Shown here piece after piece: positions 5,756-5,824 of a stretch of DNA of 5,824 nucleotides. Made by a program: the position numbers and the translations under genes. Source of the DNA: a bacterium (GTDB lineage: Bacteria; Bacillota; Clostridia; Christensenellales; CAG-138); the NCBI GenBank assembly GCA_029218485.1, contig JAQXRK010000017.1:1-5824 (forward strand), read 5' to 3'. Each line of letters opens with the position of its first letter. Within the stretch, counting starts at the first letter, position 1. Under the pieces are notes generated by a model. The model did no database searches, had not been told where the DNA came from, and was given only the letters and a program-made list of their open reading frames with translations.

Positions 5756-5774
5756 CGATTTGTCAGGATTCGGT

Positions 5775-5824
5775 TCAGATCATCTTCCAAAGGCGCTCGG
5801 CATGCTCGCGGCACTTTGCGAACA
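5775..5824 (-). CDS. 3' end of an unidentified gene (last 15 full codons)
   Basis: On the minus strand an open frame enters at the right edge and reads FAKCREHAERLWKMI before TGA at 5775-5777. The helical, Lys/Arg/Glu-rich composition and the strong terminator 19 bases downstream make a real gene end plausible. Fifteen residues are too few to identify a family, and the two other leftward frames cannot be fully excluded. No function is proposed. Confidence 0.5.
   Translation of the reverse strand, partial: FAKCREHAERLWKMI

Noticed and set aside
5479..5814. 111-codon minus-strand open frame in the right-hand gap
   Set aside because: It runs through the strong terminator at 5721-5755 and ends in the peptidase promoter. 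It shows no family motif and has no ribosome binding site.

Overview
This is a chromosomal-looking, GC-rich bacterial window with strong Shine-Dalgarno sequences and sigma-A-type promoters. The MATE transporter, the M32 carboxypeptidase and the Ogt variant all resemble versions I know from Clostridia. A GC-rich anaerobic Bacillota of the Oscillospirales type is my best guess. That is inference from protein style, not a taxonomic match. I see no tRNA, rRNA, CRISPR array, insertion sequence or phage gene.

Layout. (1) Positions 1-436, minus strand: the 5' part of a regulator beginning with a PocR-type sensory domain; the rest lies outside the window. (2) Positions 437-666: a divergent control region with a convincing promoter in each direction, a minus-strand hairpin plus T-tract between them, and the heptamer TGATATA at both predicted transcription starts. 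(3) Positions 667-2070, plus strand: a complete 12-helix MATE-family multidrug/cation exporter. (4) Positions 2071-2355: a convergent gap with a bidirectional terminator candidate. (5) Positions 2356-5419, minus strand: three genes read in the order M32 metallocarboxypeptidase, AlkA-type DNA glycosylase, Ogt O6-alkylguanine-DNA methyltransferase. One clear promoter (5454-5482) precedes the first gene. I found no convincing promoter in either of the two gaps inside the group, so a shared transcript is likely. (6) Positions 5420-5774: a 355-base gap holding that promoter and a strong bidirectional terminator. (7) Positions 5775-5824, minus strand: the probable last codons of a further gene.

How the genes may work together. 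The regulator and transporter form a classical divergent pair, so the PocR-domain protein may control the exporter. AlkA (removal of alkylated bases) and Ogt (direct reversal of O6-alkylguanine) are complementary alkylation-repair activities and make sense as neighbours. The peptidase has no obvious link to repair and may simply supply the promoter.

The oddest feature is a 43-bp imperfect copy of the carboxypeptidase 3' coding end, lying just beyond that gene's stop codon at an exact 70-bp offset, with an 18-bp perfect palindrome at the junction. I do not see a clearly new biological system here. The best leads are this duplication scar, the shared elements in the divergent promoter region, and the peptidase-alkA-ogt gene order.
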